A stretch of 56,512 nucleotides of DNA from Methanomicrobiales archaeon (GTDB lineage Archaea; Halobacteriota; Methanomicrobia; Methanomicrobiales; Methanospirillaceae): assembly GCA_012729535.1 (NCBI GenBank), contig JAAYCY010000050.1, forward strand, positions 1-56,512, in the 5' to 3' direction. Positions 1-8,986 of the stretch are shown here, one piece after another. The notes under the pieces were generated by a model. That model saw nothing but the letters and a program-made list of their open reading frames with translations, made no database searches and was not told the DNA's origin. A program made the position numbers and the translations under genes. Every line of letters starts with the position of its first letter. The stretch's first letter is position 1.

Positions 1-124
1 AAATAAAAGTTTGGCAACACAAACGAAATACTAATCAAAAATCAGTGAATTGGCAATTCAAAACTGATGATGCAAGGATAAAATTACATCATCTTTATCC
101 ACAATTTTAAGTGACGAGGGGCAC
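1..124. other. Left edge without a recognisable gene
   Basis: I see no coding potential here. The similarity to the SBP gene at 20656-21702 stops near base 125, so the remaining two thirds of this gene copy is deleted or was replaced by the unrelated A+T-rich sequence at the window edge. Confidence 0.5.
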
Positions 125-427
125 TAGATTCACATTAGTTTTACAACCTGCAGATGGCAGGGATCCCAACCTGACCTGGGTTTTATTGATAAGTTCCCTG
201 TTGGCAGGGCCGATACAGGTTGCAACCAAGCGATCATCAGCCCCAATTACGTAAATAAACTGGCTGGAGAAGGGATTAACGGTAACCACCCTGGTAACAT
301 CTGCAGGTATAATAACCTCCTGACCGGTAATATCGGTAATCGTGATTTCTTGAGCGCCTGCACATCCGATTAGCTAAAAAATTCCTGCCCAAAGGATTAA
401 ACATAGATGAATAAGGGACAATCTCAT
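125..427 (-). pseudogene. Remnant of substrate-binding protein (copy A of SBP1)
   Basis: Only the first ~100 codons of an iron/cobalamin-type periplasmic binding protein remain. The ATG at 427 opens a signal peptide that matches the intact gene at 20656-21702, but an amber codon at 374-376 interrupts it after 17 residues. Beyond the stop the frame stays open and still reads VVTVNPFSSQFIYVIGADDR, nearly identical to the intact copy, until similarity ends at about 125. The inter-lobe helix and C-terminal lobe are gone, so no functional receptor can be made. The seen facts are the stop, the truncation and the matching paralog. Decay after a segmental duplication is the inference. Confidence 0.9.
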
Positions 428-521
428 ACAAACATCATTAACAGATTGAGTGATCTGAATATGTTATGTTGATTTAACCTTAATAAATCACCAAAATTTT
501 ATCGATAAGTTCAAAAAAATA

Positions 522-534
522 TTAACTCAGTTAA
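522..534. promoter_or_regulatory. 13-base palindrome, possible operator
   Basis: TTAACTCAGTTAA is a 6+1+6 perfect inverted repeat upstream of the SBP1 remnant and just beyond the end of the 138-residue gene. The equivalent position of the other block copy (21798-21810) has TTAACTTAGTTAA, so the arms are conserved. A regulator site is inferred, and no regulator gene is identified. Confidence 0.35.
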
Positions 535-951
535 TTAATCTATAAAAAGATCCCCAATTTCATTGAATTCCTGCTTGGATTTCATATTCCTGCGTAATTT
601 AATTTTCAAATAATTTTTTATGTCTCTATAAAAGGTTATAATAATGGAATTTGAAGGTTGATTTTCCGGAATAAGCATGAGAAGAGCGGATAGATAATCC
701 TCGACATAGTGTGCATTTTTTTCCGGATATGTAACCCAGATTACATCGCTATCAAGAATGCCACTTATCTGAATATCATCGGGTTTTTCGATAAGGTACA
801 CTGGTGTCATGTATTGGTATCCAGTAATAATATGGGTACCCTGTGAAAGGATGTTTAAATTTTCCAGTGTTATTTTCCCTGATAACTGGTAATCGGTTCG
901 AAAATATTCTATCCTGATTAACTGGGTCCGGAGGGTTTTATGGATTATCAC
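535..951 (-). CDS. Hypothetical protein, 138 residues
   Basis: An intact reading frame with no signal peptide or membrane segment and a mixed alpha/beta look. It starts with GTG at 951 and has no strong ribosome binding site. I do not recognise the family. Its best support is comparison with 21820-22225, a clearly related sequence in the second block copy that is broken by an amber codon at codon 10 and at least two single-base deletions. So the frame is open in one copy and ruined in the other. It lies between the SBP1 remnant and the repeat-protein remnant, the same order as in copy B. It could itself be non-functional. Function unknown. Confidence 0.5.
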   Translation of the reverse strand: MIIHKTLRTQLIRIEYFRTDYQLSGKITLENLNILSQGTHIITGYQYMTPVYLIEKPDDIQISGILDSDVIWVTYPEKNAHYVEDYLSALLMLIPENQPSNSIIITFYRDIKNYLKIKLRRNMKSKQEFNEIGDLFID

Positions 952-1075
952 ATGAGATCATAGATACGTTGTTCCCGTGGGTAAAGAATTTATTTCTTCA
1001 TACTTCAGATAGCGTTGTTTCAAACAGACGGGAAAAAAAGATCCTGAATAATCAGGAATTATGGGTAATTACTAA

Positions 1076-1267
1076 TTAACAGGTTTTTGATGCCTCTATT
1101 GCAGCCTTGAGAGCATCCTCAGGCACACTAAGTGTTACTGCAGCCTATGCATAATCAGTGCAGTCCTGAGGTGGCTGACCCTGTGGAGCCGGATCTGCTG
1201 CATAAACTCCACTGACGAGGAGAGCAAACAGACTAATGATTCCCAATATTCTGATGATTGATTTCAT
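1076..1267 (-). pseudogene. Collapsed and interrupted copy of the secreted repeat protein
   Basis: The ATG at 1267 and the signal peptide match the intact gene at 22342-22947. Only one repeat unit is left of the six in the intact copy: the sequence jumps from the first repeat into the last, as expected from recombination between near-identical repeats. In addition, a Lys codon became TAG, so the frame reads CTDYA-stop and then continues open to the shared ending KTC. The promoter-like CTATTTAAA near 1325 is still conserved with copy B. Confidence 0.9.
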
Positions 1268-1374
1268 GTATCAATTCCCTAATGATAGTGTTCTTCAGAG
1301 AACAACTGATGTTGAGCGAAAGGCTATTTAAAAAAAATCCCGATGGTTGGAACAGACAACCATATGGTTCGATA

Positions 1375-3123
1375 CTAACGGGCAGAAGCTTTGATGAACG
1401 AACGTGTGGGATGAATCTCATTAAATGGAACTCGATAAAAGCGCTGATAAAACCGATCTGCTTCAGCTGTGATATCCCATGGGCATTTGTCCGGATGAAA
1501 GGTTTTTGCAAGGAGCATAAGACCCAGTATCCACCTTGGACTGCCAAAATCCCACGATGCAGGCATCTCTAGTACACTATTCTTTTCGATAGCTGGAACA
1601 ATCAGATCATTTTTGACACAATAAGCAACACAAGCCTCTTTTGGAAGAGAAAATAGTCCTGAAATACAGATCCAGTCTGGATTTAGTAGTTTAAATTCTT
1701 CCCGGGTGATATTTATTCCTGGTTTTCCAGTTCGCTTAATCATCCGGTTTACCGGGTTTCCTCCGGCAGTTTCCACAAGATGGTTTTCAAATCTTCCTCC
1801 GTTCAGGGAAAATACCGGGTATCCCATGGTATACAGGACACGAGGCTTTTCTGCTCCGGAAACAGCAGTGGTAACCCGGTCAGTCATCTCTTTGAGAACT
1901 AAGATTAACTCTTCACCTTTCTCTCTTCGATCAACCAGGCCGGCAACCTCAGTAATTATGTCATAATATGAAGATATTTTCTGGATACGCTCATGTATTG
2001 AGTTGATTCCTCCTTCAGCTAGAAAAGAACGCCAAAGTCCTGGAGCACAGGTTGGATCATCCACACCCAGACAGGATACGACTCCCTGGATAAATTCAAG
2101 AGCACGGGTAGGTCTGTATCCACCATCCATGCCCTCTTCTTCATACCGCTCGTGAGATATCTGTCCGGTTAATGGAAGCTGGTACCCACATCGACAACTT
2201 CCATTTTCATTGAATGATACCGGTCTGCATCCCATAGGGCCGAACATTTCCCTCCTCGCCAATATTTCCCGACAATCCGGACAGATGGTATCAAGGCAGG
2301 AGGTTCCGGGAGAATTAAACAGGTACACATGAGGTGCAAATTCGCGTATCCTGTTACAAAGCTCTTCGGAATCAGGAATGGGTGGTTCATATTCCTGTCC
2401 AAGATCTCCAAATGCCATACATCGCATTATCTGAATCGGAATGTCATCAGATATTGAGACAATCTCCCGTGCCTCCCGGAGCAGGTCTTCAGCAAGGCCG
2501 GTTGCATGCATGAGGGCAACTTCAACGTGAACACCGCTTGAAAAGAGTTTTTTTATGTTATCAATAACGATATTTCGGTTAATAATTCCACATTGTTTGA
2601 GGTTATCCGGATTAATTCCCTTAAGCCCGATATTTATCATATCAAGAACCGGAAGCAGAAGTTGCAGGGTATAGTCGGAAAAGTACCCGTTTGATGAACA
2701 AGCAACAAACATTCCTCTCTCTTTTGCAAGGGTTGCCACCCTGAGAAAAGATGGAAGAGAGACGGTAGGTTCATTCAGGCAGAAGATAATCCCCTGGCAT
2801 GCATCCTTTTCAGCCTGTTCAATAATTTTTTCTGCACTACAATGGCGAAGACCGGTTCCAATGGTCTCCGGAGTCCGGACAAGGACCTCAGAAACACAAC
2901 CAGGACAGTTCAGGTTGCATCCTACTGTGCTGATCTGAAGGGCTTTTGCCTTTGGCCAGCCATGGACAAATGGGATGGTTTCAATTGAGACTGGGGTTAC
3001 AATAAGCCACTGGTCCGGGAACCTCTCAACAATTTCATGATTGGTTGAGGTATACATGACACATCTGCCGATCCCACCTTCGGGGATCTGGCAATGGTGC
3101 GGACAATATGGACACTGAGTCAT
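1375..3123 (-). CDS. Radical SAM enzyme fused to the C-terminal lobe of a substrate-binding protein (paralog 1)
   Basis: A 582-residue protein in three parts. The N-terminus has a Cys cluster (C4, C7, C11, C21) as in PflA-like enzymes of the AmmeMemoRadiSam type. The radical SAM core follows, with the [4Fe-4S] motif GCNLNCPGC (C69, C73, C76), NEPTVSLPSF and GLKG. Next comes a second Cys pair set (CPDC, then CRCGY). From about residue 390 the sequence stops resembling an enzyme and matches the SBPs of this window: YYDIITEVAGLVDRREKG aligns with the helix joining SBP lobes, then RVLYTMG, NPDWICISG and LLAKTFHPDK match the C-terminal lobe. There is no signal peptide, so it is cytoplasmic. It overlaps the upstream methyltransferase by 4 bases (ATGA). 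Substrate unknown. The domain fusion is seen, the role in handling the SBP ligand is inferred. Confidence 0.85.
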   Translation of the reverse strand: MTQCPYCPHHCQIPEGGIGRCVMYTSTNHEIVERFPDQWLIVTPVSIETIPFVHGWPKAKALQISTVGCNLNCPGCVSEVLVRTPETIGTGLRHCSAEKIIEQAEKDACQGIIFCLNEPTVSLPSFLRVATLAKERGMFVACSSNGYFSDYTLQLLLPVLDMINIGLKGINPDNLKQCGIINRNIVIDNIKKLFSSGVHVEVALMHATGLAEDLLREAREIVSISDDIPIQIMRCMAFGDLGQEYEPPIPDSEELCNRIREFAPHVYLFNSPGTSCLDTICPDCREILARREMFGPMGCRPVSFNENGSCRCGYQLPLTGQISHERYEEEGMDGGYRPTRALEFIQGVVSCLGVDDPTCAPGLWRSFLAEGGINSIHERIQKISSYYDIITEVAGLVDRREKGEELILVLKEMTDRVTTAVSGAEKPRVLYTMGYPVFSLNGGRFENHLVETAGGNPVNRMIKRTGKPGINITREEFKLLNPDWICISGLFSLPKEACVAYCVKNDLIVPAIEKNSVLEMPASWDFGSPRWILGLMLLAKTFHPDKCPWDITAEADRFYQRFYRVPFNEIHPTRSFIKASAR

Positions 3124-3764
3124 GTACGCTCCATCATAAGCCAGAACCCTGATTCATCATTGATAATCGAATATTTTTGAATACCCGCCTCCTTAAGGGC
3201 TGAGGAAACCACTTCAGGAGAACGGGATTTTATCCGGTCTTTCATAGCGTTTTCAAAATCAGGTTCCTTTTCTTTCATCTTTGAGACGATCTGTTTTTTG
3301 AGGGCACTATTCCCAAACCCTCCCCCGATGTATGTAGTTCCACCAGGCTTTAACACCCGGTATATCTCTTTTAAGCTACATGGCAGGTCTTCCCAGAAGA
3401 ACCAGGAACCCCTGCTGATAACCAGGTCAAAAGTTTCATCATCAAATGGGATGTCACAAACATCTCCCTGTGTGGGTATGACCCTTCCTGAAAGTCCTTT
3501 TTCTTTGATCTTTTCAATACATGTCTGAATCATATCCTGTGAAATGTCTAGTCCATGCACGGTGCATTCGGATTCGGTTGCGAGAGCGATACCAAGATGT
3601 CCCGGACCGCAGCCGACATCAAGGGCTTTTCCTTTACGAATCCCGGTTTTTTTAACAATCTGGTTGGCAATTATCGGGTAAATCGGAGCAAATACTGTAT
3701 CTGCAACCTTCAAAAAACCTTTGGTATCTTTTTTGCCCATTATCTTACAGCTATTGTTTTTCAT
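3120..3764 (-). CDS. SAM-dependent methyltransferase, class I (copy A)
   Basis: A 214-residue Rossmann-fold methyltransferase. Motif I is LDVGCGPGHLG near residue 50, followed by an acidic end of beta-2 (GLDIS), a GDVCDIPF segment and LKPGG, the usual signature of small-molecule methyltransferases. ATG at 3764 has GAAGGA a few bases upstream. The stop overlaps the start of the radical SAM gene, so the two are translationally coupled. It lies directly after the SBP2 remnant. Its near twin at 23539-24183 is also intact, making this the only gene of the duplicated block that survived in both copies. That argues for a required function. The acceptor substrate is unknown. Confidence 0.9.
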   Translation of the reverse strand: MKNNSCKIMGKKDTKGFLKVADTVFAPIYPIIANQIVKKTGIRKGKALDVGCGPGHLGIALATESECTVHGLDISQDMIQTCIEKIKEKGLSGRVIPTQGDVCDIPFDDETFDLVISRGSWFFWEDLPCSLKEIYRVLKPGGTTYIGGGFGNSALKKQIVSKMKEKEPDFENAMKDRIKSRSPEVVSSALKEAGIQKYSIINDESGFWLMMERT

Positions 3765-3770
3765 TTTCCT

Positions 3771-4159
3771 TCAATCACTCTGTTTAATTATTCTCCGGAA
3801 TCTTTTAATAAGTCCATCAAGTTGTGCCTGTGTCAGGGAACTTTCATAAAACGAAGTGTAAAAATTCGATACTTTCTCCTTTAATTGTTCGGTTGTGTAT
3901 TTTTCAGGATACAGGGTGTGCAGCATCCAGTACAGGCCGGGGATCTGGTTAGTTCCCGGTAACCGGTCAAACCATGAGAACGGTGTAAGGGGAACTGTAT
4001 ACACGTTTCCGGATTGTACTGCAGGAACATGGTGAGTTCTCTTCCAAGAGCATCAGTTATGGTCCGCTCTGCCGATGTTGTTTCTGCAGAAACCAGGGAA
4101 CTGCAAAAGATACCGATAAGCAATCCTATAAATGTCAACGATAATCTTTTTTTGATCAT
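3771..4159 (-). pseudogene. Remnant of substrate-binding protein (copy A of SBP2)
   Basis: The signal peptide and first mature residues (ATG at 4159, through DALGRELT) are joined to the last ~75 codons (MYTVPLTPFSWFDRLPGTNQ onward), and about 700 bases in between are missing compared with 24198-25280. The join lies near 4030, where the sequences flanking the deletion share only a couple of bases, and the two halves are in different frames. Seen directly by comparison with the intact copy. The remnant still sits immediately before the methyltransferase, preserving the ancestral order SBP-methyltransferase-radical SAM. Confidence 0.92.
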
Positions 4160-4314
4160 GCGATCTCCTTATCTCATGGAAATAAAATTTGATTAACCTA
4201 ATAAATTAGTATAGTCTATTAAATAAAAATAGTGATTTTACTCTGATGTTAGGTTATCTCCATGGATGTATGAAAAAAAAGAGTTCAGTGAGTACTTTAT
4301 AATCCCTGATATAT

Positions 4315-4909
4315 TTGGATATCATGATGGTAATGGTATCGGTAATTTGTCCGGGGAGGGTATCTTTTTTTAAGGGAATGATTTCATCTCCGGTCGCGAT
4401 AAGTCCAATCTTTCATTTTTACCTATACAATTCGGATTCCAAAATGCGAAAGTATTGCAATGTCATGGGGGATGATATACTGATCTTTTTGGATAACCAT
4501 CTGGCCTTTCATCGCATCAGACCCTTTTTGTGACATTATAGTGGGGAAATACAAAAGATCTGATAATCCAGTGATCCGGACCTTTTTCTTGGATTTCTTC
4601 ATCAGAGACTACCGCGTCGTATCCTTCCGGCATGGGAAGCCCTACACTGACTCTTATGCCTTCAATCAGACGAGGGTGTATTTATGAGGCACCTTTGGTA
4701 TTTTTACTCTGGATTGCAATGCCATCTATTCCGGCAAGTGGCAGAGGGGGTATGGGGCGTTGAGAGAATACCGGTTCGGCCAGGATATATCCTTTGGCAT
4801 CTTTTACTGGAATATTTTTCGTTTGCAAAGTGTGCTGGAAAGAAGACAATATGATTTTTTGAGCCTTTTTCATAGGAATAAGCGTGTCAGGATGGAAAGT
4901 TTTTGGCAT
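4315..4909 (-). pseudogene. Remnant of moeA (molybdenum insertion into molybdopterin)
   Basis: Pieces in several frames match the intact moeA at 27732-28913: the start region (MPKTFHPDTLIPMKKAQKII), then GLPMPEGYDAVVSDEEI, then IGLIATGDEIIPLKK. The conserved C-terminal molybdopterin-binding half with GGSSAG is missing. The order of the pieces is colinear with the intact gene, so this is a decayed duplicate and not a chance match. It lies upstream of, and divergent from, mop at 5133. Confidence 0.85.
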
Positions 4910-5070
4910 GATAATTTACAAAATATGATTTAATTAGTTCACAAAAATAAAAAGGTATCTTCTTCATTCATTGATGAATCATAAGAGAGGGTTATATGTT
5001 GAATCAATATGTTTATATCAGGTACCTATTATGAGATCATTAAAATGAAACATTCTAACAGCCAGAAAAA

Positions 5071-5080
5071 TAATTATATA
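5071..5080 (+). promoter_or_regulatory. TATA-like box of mop1
   Basis: TAATTATATA starts 62 bases before the mop start codon. The second mop gene has a similar A+T box (14963-14975) starting exactly 62 bases before its ATG, which supports both as archaeal promoters. Confidence 0.45.
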
Positions 5081-5132
5081 GGTAATCTCCCCTTCCGGAT
5101 TGGCTTGTGTACATAAACGGAGAAATTCAATC

Positions 5133-5342
5133 ATGAAAATTAGTGCAAGAAATGCTCTCAAAGGAACAGTTAAATCTATAACAACCGGCCCTATTAATGC
5201 TGAAATTCTCATCGATATCGGTGGTGGAAATCTCATCACTTCAATAATCACTCATAAGTCCGTTGATAGTCTGGGCCTTACAGAAGGAAAATCGGTTTAT
5301 GCAATAGTTAAAGCAAGTGAAGTTTTGGTTGCCGTTGATTAA
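5133..5342 (+). CDS. mop: Molbindin (single TOBE/Mop domain)
   Basis: A 69-residue protein starting MKISARN and containing the Mop core LKGTVKSITTGP, EILIDIGGG and LGLTEGKSVYAIVKASEV. Molbindins assemble into oligomers that bind molybdate or tungstate oxyanions in the cytoplasm and buffer or sense them. The ATG at 5133 is chosen because GGAG lies 11 bases before it; an upstream in-frame TTG at 5100 has no such site. It precedes modBC on the same strand, separated by 183 bases without a gene. A close paralog is at 15025. Assignment is firm from length and motifs. Mo versus W preference cannot be told. Confidence 0.93.
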   Translation: MKISARNALKGTVKSITTGPINAEILIDIGGGNLITSIITHKSVDSLGLTEGKSVYAIVKASEVLVAVD

Positions 5343-5525
5343 TCACTAAAAAAAGTAACCTCTTTTTTCTAAATCGGTGAAAAATAAATAGCAGTTCGTG
5401 TTTTTTAGTTTTTCTCGCTCAAATTTGGTGGAATAAAAATAGTAGATTATCATAATCAATAAACTCAAATATGTGTATTCATGAATGGTACTTCAGAAAA
5501 ATCTTAAACTCCGGGTAGTCTGACA

Positions 5526-6347
5526 ATGAGTTTTACACAAAAAGGAACAAGGAATTCAAAAAAGTTGAAAACAACCATTGCTATTATTATTTTTGCCCTC
5601 ATTATTATCATTACCATTCTTTTTTTTACTCTCCCACTATTCTCCCTCCTTCTTCGGATTTCACCTGAAGATTTTATTGCTGCAATCCTTGATCCGGATG
5701 TCAATAACGCCATAATGCTCTCACTTATTACGGCAGCGATGGCAACAACGATTATCGTACTCCTTGGGACACCAATAGCCTATCTGAATGCAAGATATGA
5801 ATATCGTGGAAGAAATTTTGTTGAAACGCTGCTTGACCTGCCAATTGTTCTTCCTCCGTCCGTTGCCGGTCTTGCACTACTGGTTCTTTTTGGCAGGCGT
5901 GGGCTGATTGGAGGATTTCTCAATGATATCGGGATTACCATTATATTTACCACATTTGCAGTAGTGCTGGCCCAGGTATTTGTTGCAGGACCACTCTATA
6001 TCAGGCAGGCAAAAACTGCATTTGCAATGGTAGACCGGGTGTATGAAAATGCAGCCCGGACTCTTGGTGCCGGCCCGTTTGTAACGTTCGTTAAAGTTAC
6101 GATTCCCCTTGCGTGGACCGGACTTGTTTCCGGAGTAATTTTAGGATTTGCCCGGGGAATAGGGGAGTTTGGAGCAACTATCATGGTTGCCGGAAATCTG
6201 CCAGGAAAGACACAGACCATGCCACTTGCAATTTACGGGATGATGCAAAGTGATCTTACGGCGTCTATTGCCCTTTCAATAGTTCTTATTGCGATGTCGT
6301 GTATTATCCTCATCATCATCAGAATCCTTTCGGGGAGGTCGTCCTGA
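5526..6347 (+). CDS. modB: Molybdate/tungstate ABC transporter permease
   Basis: A 273-residue inner-membrane permease with a long first hydrophobic segment (residues ~17-45) and further segments spaced as in the ModB/WtpB/CysT family. The EAA-like cytoplasmic loop that contacts the ATPase is visible as AARTLGAGPFVTFVKVTIPLA, followed by GFARGIGEFGATIMVAG, the classic ModB stretch. The stop codon overlaps the ATG of modC (TGATG), so the two are translated together. The matching receptor gene, modA, is not adjacent but 8-9 kb downstream on the same strand. Tungstate rather than molybdate as substrate is possible. Confidence 0.93.
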   Translation: MSFTQKGTRNSKKLKTTIAIIIFALIIIITILFFTLPLFSLLLRISPEDFIAAILDPDVNNAIMLSLITAAMATTIIVLLGTPIAYLNARYEYRGRNFVETLLDLPIVLPPSVAGLALLVLFGRRGLIGGFLNDIGITIIFTTFAVVLAQVFVAGPLYIRQAKTAFAMVDRVYENAARTLGAGPFVTFVKVTIPLAWTGLVSGVILGFARGIGEFGATIMVAGNLPGKTQTMPLAIYGMMQSDLTASIALSIVLIAMSCIILIIIRILSGRSS

Positions 6348-7099
6348 TGCTTAACGCAACTCTGATAAAGAAATTACGGGATTTTGAACTGGATATTGAT
6401 TTATCGGTTAATGACGGAGAGGTCATGGTTCTTCTTGGAGAGAACGGGTCAGGAAAGTCAACGGTATTAAATCTCCTTTCCGGGCTGTTGGTTCCGGATG
6501 AAGGGAATATCATTCTGAATAATATTGAATTATTTTCCAGCGAAAAAGGGATCTTCGTTCCGCCTGAAGAGCGTAATATCGGGTATGTTTTTCAAAACTA
6601 TGCCCTGTTTCCCCACATGACCGTTTTTGATAATATCTCGTTCGGACTTCGGATGCGAAGGATTCCTAAAAATCAGTTTAACGAGGAAGTGGATCGTTTT
6701 CTCGAGGATTTAGGGATTGCGCATGTGAAATGCGAACGGGTTACCAATCTTTCCGGAGGACAACGACAACGAGTGGCTCTTGCACGTGCGTTAATTATCC
6801 GGCCACATCTTCTTTTGCTTGATGAACCTCTTACAGCATTAGATCAGTCGGCAAGAGAAAAGATAAGGCTTGAACTCCGGACACAATTAGTAAACAGTAA
6901 TCAGCCTTCGATTCTGGTTACTCATTCACTTAAGGATGCAAGAATTATTGGGGATAAAGTCATGATGCTGGAAAAAGGAAAGGTTATCTGGAGTGGAAAA
7001 GCCAGTGATTTGAAGTCATTATCAACGATACCTGACGATTCAGCAGTTAATTTCGTATCAGAAGAATATATCAGTTTTTCAGGAATTGCAATTGATTAG
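6347..7099 (+). CDS. modC: Molybdate/tungstate ABC transporter ATP-binding protein
   Basis: A 250-residue ABC ATPase. Walker A is GENGSGKST, the signature is LSGGQRQRVALARAL, Walker B is LLLLDEPLTALD, and the H-loop is VTHS. The start at 6347 (MLNATLIKK) is preferred over an in-frame codon at 6299 because GGGGAGG lies 8 bases upstream and the ATG overlaps the modB stop. No C-terminal TOBE domain is present, unlike long ModC proteins; two separate mop genes in the window may supply that oxyanion-binding module. It energises import through ModB. Confidence 0.93.
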   Translation: MLNATLIKKLRDFELDIDLSVNDGEVMVLLGENGSGKSTVLNLLSGLLVPDEGNIILNNIELFSSEKGIFVPPEERNIGYVFQNYALFPHMTVFDNISFGLRMRRIPKNQFNEEVDRFLEDLGIAHVKCERVTNLSGGQRQRVALARALIIRPHLLLLDEPLTALDQSAREKIRLELRTQLVNSNQPSILVTHSLKDARIIGDKVMMLEKGKVIWSGKASDLKSLSTIPDDSAVNFVSEEYISFSGIAID

Positions 7100-7259
7100 A
7101 GAATATAAACACAGATATGGTCTAAAAGAAGATCTGAAATCTACTGAATTATCAGTGTTTACGTTTTTTTGAATGAGAAACACATTGTTGATTTACTTGT
7201 AAATTAATAAGTACTAATTACTATCCCCATATCCGGGAAAGGATTTCTTTTGGGGAAAA

Positions 7260-8972
7260 ATGGAAGAACAATATATGAAATGCTCTTTTTGTGAACGTAT
7301 GTGCGATATTCCTGAAGATATGAATGGCTATTGCAGGATGTACAGCAACAAACTCGGAGTGATAACAGAAAATTACCCTGATTCATACCTCAATGTATAC
7401 CCGGTCTCAAGTGAATCCATTCCACTTCTCCATTTTTACCCTAATGGAGCTTTCCTGCTAATCAGTACTATCGGATGTAATTTTGCATGTGAAGGATGTT
7501 ATTCAGAATTTCAGACAACACGCCCCGGAACATTACAGAAAGTGCTCACACCCTATAGTCCTGATGATATTCTTGGCCTTGCACGGGAGAGTAATTGTAT
7601 CGGAATCACGTTTTGTCTTAATGAACCAACGGTTTCCCTGCCCTCGTTTCTCCGGGTAGCAAAGGCGGCTAAAAAGGAGGGGTTGCTTGTTGGCTGTTCC
7701 AGTAATGGATACATGACCAAGGAAACACTGGAAAGAATAATCCCCTTCCTGGATTTTGTCAATATTGGTTTGAAAGGTTCAACAGATGATCGGTACCGGG
7801 AATGTGGTGTTCTTTGTGCCGATCCGGTCTATCGAAATGCCAGGATCCTGCATGAAGCCGGGGTGTGGATTGAAATCTCAACCATGTACCTGAACAATAG
7901 AGAAGACGAAGTTATCGGGGCTGCAAACCGTATTCGGGAAATATCTCCGACTATCCCTTTTCAGGTTATGCGGTTTATGTCACCGAATGAGGATCTCAAG
8001 GAACTTTCACCTGATCGGATACAGGGAGAAAACCTCTGTCTACGATTGCGTCAAATCCTTGATCATGTGTACCTCTTTAATACTCCGGCAACAACAGAAC
8101 TGGATTCCAGGTGCCCGATATGTAATGAAATAATTATTCACCGGGTATTTTTTGGTCCGATGGGTGCAAGAGTCCTTTCATGCATGCCAGACGGAGTCTG
8201 TTCATGTGGATATACATATCCCTGTAGGGGAGAAATACTGCCAATTCAGAATGAAGATTCTAAAATTCTCGGAGGATACAGATCAATTCTGGGAGTGAAG
8301 TATATAGCCAGGTATTTCAGGTTACTGGGAGTTACTGAAGATTCAGAGATAGACCAATTCTGCAATATAGTCATTTCTAACGGATATCTCCGGGCAATCC
8401 AGGAAGAAAAAGACAATGTAGACACCTTCATTTCAATGATCCGGTATCTGGCCTCTCTTGCCGGACAGGAAAATCAGGGTGAGCGAATCATATCATTTGT
8501 GACTTCCATTATTCAGGATGTGGAAAACAGGGTCCGGGGTCTTGATAGGCCACGGGTACTGATGGTTTTTTGTCATCCGCTTTCTCCCACATATGCAAGG
8601 AAGTTTGGAAGTATACAGGTTGAAATGGCCGGAGGATTCAGCCTGAATATACAGGAAGACTTTAAGGAGAGTGAGAATGCCGAGTATACGGTTTCTGAAT
8701 TAAACCGACTCAATCCGGATGTCATCCTGGTTTCAGGGCCATTTGCTCCTTCAATTGATACGTTTATTGCTACCTGCAACGAACTTGGCATATCCTGCCG
8801 GGCAATGAATGAAAACAGGGTATATCTCATGGACAGTGATAACATTACGGGGGATTTCGGCTGGCTTATCGGAATTTTGGATATAGCAAACCTTCTCCAT
8901 CCGGAGGTGTGTAATTATTCCCTGGAAGAGGAAAAGAAAAGGCTCGATATGAATACAGAATTATCTGGATAA
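7260..8972 (+). CDS. Radical SAM enzyme fused to the C-terminal lobe of a substrate-binding protein (paralog 2)
   Basis: A 570-residue paralog of the gene at 1375-3123 with the same layout. An N-terminal Cys set (C8, C11, C15, C25) is followed by the [4Fe-4S] SAM motif GCNFACEGC (C73, C77, C80), NEPTVSLPSF, NIGLKGS, and a knuckle CPIC...CSCGY near residues 300-325. The last ~190 residues resemble an SBP helix plus C-lobe (RPRVLMVFCHPL, VEMAGGFS, LNPDVILVSG, NLLHPEV). ATG at 7260 is used; an alternative ATG lies at 7275. A methyltransferase gene starts 14 bases downstream, so radical SAM and methyltransferase again form a pair. Cytoplasmic, substrate unknown. Confidence 0.85.
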   Translation: MEEQYMKCSFCERMCDIPEDMNGYCRMYSNKLGVITENYPDSYLNVYPVSSESIPLLHFYPNGAFLLISTIGCNFACEGCYSEFQTTRPGTLQKVLTPYSPDDILGLARESNCIGITFCLNEPTVSLPSFLRVAKAAKKEGLLVGCSSNGYMTKETLERIIPFLDFVNIGLKGSTDDRYRECGVLCADPVYRNARILHEAGVWIEISTMYLNNREDEVIGAANRIREISPTIPFQVMRFMSPNEDLKELSPDRIQGENLCLRLRQILDHVYLFNTPATTELDSRCPICNEIIIHRVFFGPMGARVLSCMPDGVCSCGYTYPCRGEILPIQNEDSKILGGYRSILGVKYIARYFRLLGVTEDSEIDQFCNIVISNGYLRAIQEEKDNVDTFISMIRYLASLAGQENQGERIISFVTSIIQDVENRVRGLDRPRVLMVFCHPLSPTYARKFGSIQVEMAGGFSLNIQEDFKESENAEYTVSELNRLNPDVILVSGPFAPSIDTFIATCNELGISCRAMNENRVYLMDSDNITGDFGWLIGILDIANLLHPEVCNYSLEEEKKRLDMNTELSG

Positions 8973-8986
8973 ATTACCCTGAAAAA

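Noticed and set aside
1258-1572. Open frame of 104 codons on the plus strand
   Set aside because: It is antisense to the conserved end of the radical SAM gene and has no ribosome binding site or family resemblance.
4315-4533. Plus-strand open frame of 72 codons
   Set aside because: It is the antisense of the moeA remnant, which reads colinear with intact moeA on the other strand.
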